From Streptomyces hokutonensis (GTDB lineage Bacteria; Actinomycetota; Actinomycetes; Streptomycetales; Streptomycetaceae), in NCBI RefSeq assembly GCF_000376565.1, contig NZ_BARG01000025.1:62001-126000 (forward strand): a stretch of 64,000 nucleotides of DNA. Direction: 5' to 3'. Below, one piece after another: positions 59,944-64,000 of the stretch. The position numbers and the translations under genes were made by a program. Below the pieces are notes generated by a model. That model did no database searches, was not told the origin of the DNA, and saw only the letters and a program-made list of their open reading frames with translations. Within the stretch, counting starts at the first letter, position 1; every line of letters starts with the position of its first letter.

Positions 59944-60756
59944 ATGGAGCGTCCCGCCTGGGCACCACGAAGCATCGACATCTCGGTGCCGAGCGTTTCG
60001 CGTATCTACGACTACTACCTGGGCGGTTCGCACAACTTCGAGGTCGACCGGGAGGCGGCCCGCAAGGCCATGGAGTTCCTCCCGGGACTTCCCAAGATCA
60101 TGCAGGCGAACCGGGCGTTCATGCGTCGCGCCGTACGCTTCGCGGCGGCCGAGGGCATCACCCAGTTCCTCGACATCGGCTCCGGAATTCCCACCTTCGG
60201 AAACGTCCACGAGGTGGCCCAGGAGGCCAGCCCGGGCGCCCATGTCATGTACGTCGACCACGACCCGGTGGCGGTCGCCCACAGCCAGGCGGTCCTCGCC
60301 GGCAACGCGACCGCGGACGTCGTCGCGGCCGACCTCCGCAAGCCCCAGGAGATCCTGGCGAGCGCCGAGGTTCAGCGCCTGATCGACGTGAATCGGCCAG
60401 TGGCCCTCCTTCTCGTTGCCATACTGCACTTCGTGGAAGACGCGGACGACCCGTACGGAGCGGTGGCACAGCTGCGCGACGCACTCGCGCCCGGCAGCCT
60501 GCTGATCCTCACGCATGCCTCGTACGAGGGAATCCCGTTGCCACCGGAGCGGGCGGAGGGCGCGGTGGACGTGTACAAGGACATCCGCAATCCGCTGATC
60601 ATGCGCTCGCGCGAGGAGATCGCGCGGTTCTTCGAGGGGTACGACATGGTGGAACCCGGACTGGTGCCGATGCCGGACTGGCGGCCCGACACCGCACCGG
60701 AGGACGAGGATCCGTATTCCTTCTCCGGATTCGCCGGCGTAGGACGCACGGCGTGA
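59944..60756 (+). CDS. DUF574 SAM-dependent methyltransferase
   Basis: The 270-residue protein starts MERPAWAPRSIDISVPSVSR and has the family block SRIYDYYLGGSHNFEVDREA, SAM motif I FLDIGSGIPTFGNVHEVAQE and motif II VMYVDHDPVAVAHSQAVLAG. The ATG at 59944 follows GGAGAG; a TTG at 59932 is less likely. Its stop overlaps the GTG start of the GGDEF-EAL gene (GTGA), so the two are translationally coupled and probably act together. The substrate is not known. Confidence 0.92.
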   Translation: MERPAWAPRSIDISVPSVSRIYDYYLGGSHNFEVDREAARKAMEFLPGLPKIMQANRAFMRRAVRFAAAEGITQFLDIGSGIPTFGNVHEVAQEASPGAHVMYVDHDPVAVAHSQAVLAGNATADVVAADLRKPQEILASAEVQRLIDVNRPVALLLVAILHFVEDADDPYGAVAQLRDALAPGSLLILTHASYEGIPLPPERAEGAVDVYKDIRNPLIMRSREEIARFFEGYDMVEPGLVPMPDWRPDTAPEDEDPYSFSGFAGVGRTA

Positions 60757-62897
60757 TCGCGGAGCCGGACGGGCCGGAGGACAGACTGCGCAGGTTCGCG
60801 ACCATCTGGAGCCGGGCGGTGTTCCCGGCGACCTCGACCTCGCTGACCCGCCCGGAGTTCGAGGAGCGACTCCTGCCGCTGGCACGGCGGTTGAGCGAGG
60901 CGCTGGGCGCCAGGAACCTCGACGCCGAGGAGGGCAAGGCGGTCGGCGCCGCCCTCGTCGCCGCGCACTGCACCGACCCGGACGCCCTCAGCCGGACCCT
61001 GGAGTGCGTCGACGCCTACCTGGTGCTCTACTGCGGCGGCGACGGCCCCCAGGAGGACCTGCGGATCCGCTCGGCCCGCCTCCAGCACGCGATGGCCGCC
61101 GGCTTCGCCCAGGAGCTGCGCGAACGCACCCTCGCCGAGCAGGAGGCCATCTCGGTGGCCGCCCTCCAGGCCCAGGGCGTCGTCGCCCAGGCCCTGCACG
61201 CGACGGAGGCCCGCTTCCGCGCGGTCTTCGAGGGCGCGGCCATAGGAATCGGCATGGCCGACCTCGAAGGCAACATCCTCCAGGTCAACGGCGCGCTGCT
61301 GCGCATGTTCGGGATCTCCGACCAGACCATGGGCGGACGCAACGTCCGCGAGTGGACCCACCCGGACGACGCGCCCCAGACCTGGACCCTCTACGACGAA
61401 CTCGTCCGCGGCGAGCGCGAGCACTACCACGTCGAGAAGGCGTTCTACCGGCCTGACGGAACGGTCCTGTGGACCAACCTCACCGTCTCCCTGCTGCGCG
61501 ACGCCGACGGCAATCCGCAGTACCAGCTCGCCCTCATGGAGGACACCACCGAGCGCCGGCTGCTGAACCTGCGGCTGCGCTACGAGGCGACCCACGACGC
61601 CCTCACGGGCCTCCCCAACCGCACCCTGTTCTTCGAACGCCTGGAGAAGGCGCTCGGCGCGGGCGACAACCAGCGGTTCGGGCTGTGCTACCTCGACCTC
61701 GACGGCTTCAAGACCATCAACGACAGCCTCGGCCACGCGGCTGGCGACCGGCTGCTCGTCGAGGTCGCCGACCGGCTGCAGTCCTGCGCGACCGCGCCCG
61801 GCGAGATGGTCGCCCGGCTCGGCGGCGACGAGTTCGTGGCGCTGACCACCGGCCCCGACACCGAGCGCGAGGTCGACGAACTCGCCGGCCGCATCATGAA
61901 CGCGCTGATCACCCCGGTCAGCATCGACGGCCGTGACCTCACCGTGCGCGGCTCGATCGGCATCGTCGAGGGCCCGGCCGGCGAACGCGGCCCGGCGGAG
62001 GTGCTGCGCAGCGCCGACATCACGATGTACCGGGCCAAGTCGGCGGGCGGCAACCGCTTCGAACTCGCCGACCCGGAGGCCGACGCCCGCGCCATCACGC
62101 GCCACGGTCTGACCACGGCACTCCCGGCGGCCCTGGACCGCAACGAGTTCTTCATCGAGTACCAGCCGCTGGTCCACCTCGGCGACGGCAGCGTGCGCGG
62201 CGCCGAGGCCCTGGTCCGCTGGCTGCACCCGCAGCACGGCGTGCTCGGCCCCGACCGGTTCATCCCGCTCGCCGAACACACGGGCCTGATCGTGCCGTTG
62301 GGCCGCTGGGTCCTCGACCAGTCCGTCCGCCAGGCCAAGCAGTGGCAGGAACGACACGGCGGCAACGACGCCACCGGCCCGCTGCGCATCAACGTCAACC
62401 TCTCGCCCTGCCAGCTCAGCCACCCCGGCCTGGTGCAGGACACCGTCGACATCCTGGAACGCGCGGGCGTCAGCCCCGACGCCCTCTGCCTGGAGGTCAC
62501 CGAGTCCGCGCTCATCGGCGCCGACGACGACCTCCTCAAGCCGCTGCGGCGCCTCGCCGAGATGGGTGTCGACATCGCCCTCGACGACTTCGGCACCGGC
62601 TACTCCAACCTCGCCAACCTCCGCCGCCTGCCGGTGAGCATCCTCAAGCTGGACCGCTCCTTCACCCAGGGCATGCAGCAGTTCCCGGCCGACCCCGTCG
62701 ACCTCAAGATCGTCGAGGGCATCGTCTCCCTCGCCCACAGCCTGAACCTCGCGGTGACGGTCGAGGGCGTCGAAACGGGCGCGCAGGCCGAGCAGTTGCG
62801 GATACTCGGCTGCGACACGGCCCAGGGCTGGTACTACGCCCGCCCCGGCCCGCCGGAGCGGCTGCACGAGCTGGCGCTGATGGACGCGACGGGCTGA
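60753..62897 (+). CDS. rmdA: PAS-GGDEF-EAL c-di-GMP enzyme, RmdA-like
   Basis: A GTG start overlapping the upstream stop gives 714 residues. A helical N-terminal domain (about 1-145) is followed by PAS/PAC (about 150-280; ARFRAVFEGAAIGIGMADLE), GGDEF (about 290-450; GGDEF at 357-361 intact) and EAL (about 465-705; EAL at 485-487, NVNLSPCQLS, DDFGTGYSNL intact). The RxxD inhibition site before GGDEF is absent (APGE). Domain order and neighbours match S. coelicolor RmdA (SCO0928), a bifunctional c-di-GMP regulator of development. Symbol is by this similarity. Confidence 0.85.
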   Translation: MIAEPDGPEDRLRRFATIWSRAVFPATSTSLTRPEFEERLLPLARRLSEALGARNLDAEEGKAVGAALVAAHCTDPDALSRTLECVDAYLVLYCGGDGPQEDLRIRSARLQHAMAAGFAQELRERTLAEQEAISVAALQAQGVVAQALHATEARFRAVFEGAAIGIGMADLEGNILQVNGALLRMFGISDQTMGGRNVREWTHPDDAPQTWTLYDELVRGEREHYHVEKAFYRPDGTVLWTNLTVSLLRDADGNPQYQLALMEDTTERRLLNLRLRYEATHDALTGLPNRTLFFERLEKALGAGDNQRFGLCYLDLDGFKTINDSLGHAAGDRLLVEVADRLQSCATAPGEMVARLGGDEFVALTTGPDTEREVDELAGRIMNALITPVSIDGRDLTVRGSIGIVEGPAGERGPAEVLRSADITMYRAKSAGGNRFELADPEADARAITRHGLTTALPAALDRNEFFIEYQPLVHLGDGSVRGAEALVRWLHPQHGVLGPDRFIPLAEHTGLIVPLGRWVLDQSVRQAKQWQERHGGNDATGPLRINVNLSPCQLSHPGLVQDTVDILERAGVSPDALCLEVTESALIGADDDLLKPLRRLAEMGVDIALDDFGTGYSNLANLRRLPVSILKLDRSFTQGMQQFPADPVDLKIVEGIVSLAHSLNLAVTVEGVETGAQAEQLRILGCDTAQGWYYARPGPPERLHELALMDATG

Positions 62898-62909
62898 GCG
62901 ACCGCTGCC

Positions 62910-64000
62910 TCAGGGCAGCGGGATCGACCGCAGGCTGCGATGAGTGCCCGCCTGCACGACGACATGGTCCGGGTCCCCGCCCGGCACGGCGAGCCTGGGG
63001 TATTCCCCGCCCCTCGCCTGTGAGTACCGCGGGGACAGGTGCGGCGCGGCGTCGCCGGTCCCCTTCGGACCGGCGCGCAGGTCGATCGAGACCACCCGGT
63101 CCCTGACGGCGGCGTCGTTGCGGGGGGTGAAGGTGAGGAACCGGTCACCCGCCAACTCCCCCTCCTCCGTGGTGTCGTCGTAGCTCCACAGCCTCTTGGG
63201 GTGGACGAGGTCGTACGCGTTCCAGGAACCGGTGCTGGAGTCCTCCGCGTTGGCCTCGTACAGCACGAGCACACCGTCGGACGAGATCACCCCGCGCTCG
63301 GGTTTGTCTCCCGTGTCCTCGGCCGTCTTCAGCGGCCGGAGCGTGTCCGGGTCGAGGCGCTGGAGCGGCGGAAAGGTGTCCTCCGCGGAGTACGGGCTGC
63401 CGGTGCACACGAGGTAGTGGCCGCCGGTGATGAGGTAGTCGCACTCGACGCCCTGGGGACTGGTCGCCACGGTGTTGCCGGTACGCGCGTCGCGCGCGGT
63501 GACCTCGGTGCCGTCGGTGGTGTAGACACGGCCCCCGAAGACGGCCATGTCCCCGTACGGATCCGCCGCGACGCTGTGGTGCCACAGCGATGTGCCGTCG
63601 GACGCCCGGAAGGCGACCAGGGTGATGACCTTCGTGCCCGCCGTCGGGGTCTCAAGAACGTAGACGGTCCCGTCCGCCACCCTGATGACCACCGGGAAGG
63701 CGGAGCCGTCGGTCAGTGGACGCGTCCAAGCCGCCTTGCCCGTGCGCAGATTCGCCGCGCGCAGCGTCTTGCCGGAACTGGTCACGGCCCGCTCGGTGGC
63801 CGAGTCGACGACCAGATCCGCGTCCTTGCCGCGCCCGGCAGGTGGAACGGTCCAGGTGACCTCGCCGGTGCTCCTTGACCGCCCGACCAAACCGCCGGAA
63901 CCGGTGCGGCACACGACCTGGTGAGCCGTCGCCTCGCAACGGCCCTCCGCCGCGGAGTAGTTGGCGGTCCACGCGTTCCACCCCGTGCCGGCGGCGGTCG
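62910..64000 (-). CDS. PQQ-like beta-propeller protein, N-terminus cut by window edge
   Basis: The frame is open from the stop at 62910 to the window end, about 363 codons; the true start lies beyond base 64000. Repeated propeller-type blades are visible: NLRTGKAAWTRPLTDGSAFP, AFRASDGTSLWHHSVA, VTARDARTGNTVATSPQGVE and DTLRPLKTAEDTGD. Each couples a strand with a Trp or similar closing residue as in BamB/PQQ-dehydrogenase-like domains. Streptomyces carries many such proteins fused to lipoprotein or kinase N-termini, which cannot be seen here. It converges with the GGDEF-EAL gene with 12 bp between. Confidence 0.8.
   Translation of the reverse strand, partial: TAAGTGWNAWTANYSAAEGRCEATAHQVVCRTGSGGLVGRSRSTGEVTWTVPPAGRGKDADLVVDSATERAVTSSGKTLRAANLRTGKAAWTRPLTDGSAFPVVIRVADGTVYVLETPTAGTKVITLVAFRASDGTSLWHHSVAADPYGDMAVFGGRVYTTDGTEVTARDARTGNTVATSPQGVECDYLITGGHYLVCTGSPYSAEDTFPPLQRLDPDTLRPLKTAEDTGDKPERGVISSDGVLVLYEANAEDSSTGSWNAYDLVHPKRLWSYDDTTEEGELAGDRFLTFTPRNDAAVRDRVVSIDLRAGPKGTGDAAPHLSPRYSQARGGEYPRLAVPGGDPDHVVVQAGTHRSLRSIPLP

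Noticed and set aside
1..64000. CRISPR array, tRNA, rRNA or intact insertion sequence
   Set aside because: No regularly spaced repeats of CRISPR type, no cloverleaf-like tRNA sequence and no complete transposase or paired terminal inverted repeats were seen when reading the window.

Overview
The window is GC-rich DNA with a very strong G/C bias at third codon positions, many GTG/TTG starts, Tat-like signal peptides and several families typical of Streptomyces: DUF397/DUF5753 regulator pairs, DUF574 methyltransferases, an SCO0930-type lipoprotein, a class F sortase and an LPG synthetase fused to a lysyl-tRNA synthetase. It reads as an accessory or arm region of a Streptomyces chromosome. No rRNA, tRNA, CRISPR array or intact mobile element was seen.

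Region 1 (1-6.5 kb) is decayed. A truncated alpha/beta hydrolase and a divergent TetR gene flank a good operator palindrome. After them come an IS5-like transposase scrap, an unrecognised frameshifted gene, a frameshifted TetR gene, a LacI C-terminal remnant and a LysR gene with several frameshifts. Two intact genes (a DUF6424-like protein and a DUF2235 hydrolase) lie inside this stretch. Region 2 (6.5-14.4 kb) holds an orphan 57-residue peptide gene, a GNAT acetyltransferase, an amidase, secreted GH20 and GH29 glycosidases, and a WhiJ-like cluster (XRE/DUF5753, DUF397, HATPase) whose divergent promoter carries two copies of TGCAATTGCAGC-nnn-AATTGC.

Region 3 (15.3-26.1 kb) is the most coherent system: a LacI regulator diverges from an operon for a lipoprotein sugar-binding protein, two ABC permeases, a GH5 beta-mannosidase-like enzyme, a secreted GH85 endo-beta-N-acetylglucosaminidase and a cytoplasmic GH38 alpha-mannosidase. 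The operon starts behind a perfect 13-bp inverted repeat and ends at a strong hairpin. Together these genes would cut N-glycans from glycoproteins outside the cell, import the oligosaccharide and break it down to mannose and GlcNAc. Region 4 (28.0-36.8 kb) is a translationally coupled L-fucose operon: FadR-type regulator, CUT2 ABC importer, fuconate dehydratase, SDR, aldo/keto reductase, mutarotase and fuconolactonase. The GH29 fucosidase in region 2 could feed it.

Region 5 (36.8-50.2 kb) is mixed: a lipase maturation factor-like membrane protein, a DUF6777-like lipoprotein, a PAS/GAF/PP2C/HATPase signalling protein, an Fpg/Nei DNA glycosylase, an SDR with a divergent MmyB-like regulator, an ECF sigma factor with a candidate anti-sigma factor, a CapA-like lipoprotein, and a MarR regulator divergent from a hydrolase with a cysteine nucleophile elbow. 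Region 6 (50.3-64 kb) is about the cell envelope and c-di-GMP: LysX-type LPG synthase/LysRS, a NodB deacetylase, a class F sortase beside two small secreted proteins with hydrophobic Arg-rich tails, a proline-rich exported protein, and a lipoprotein/methyltransferase/GGDEF-EAL group matching the S. coelicolor rmdA neighbourhood. A truncated beta-propeller lipoprotein-like gene runs off the right edge.
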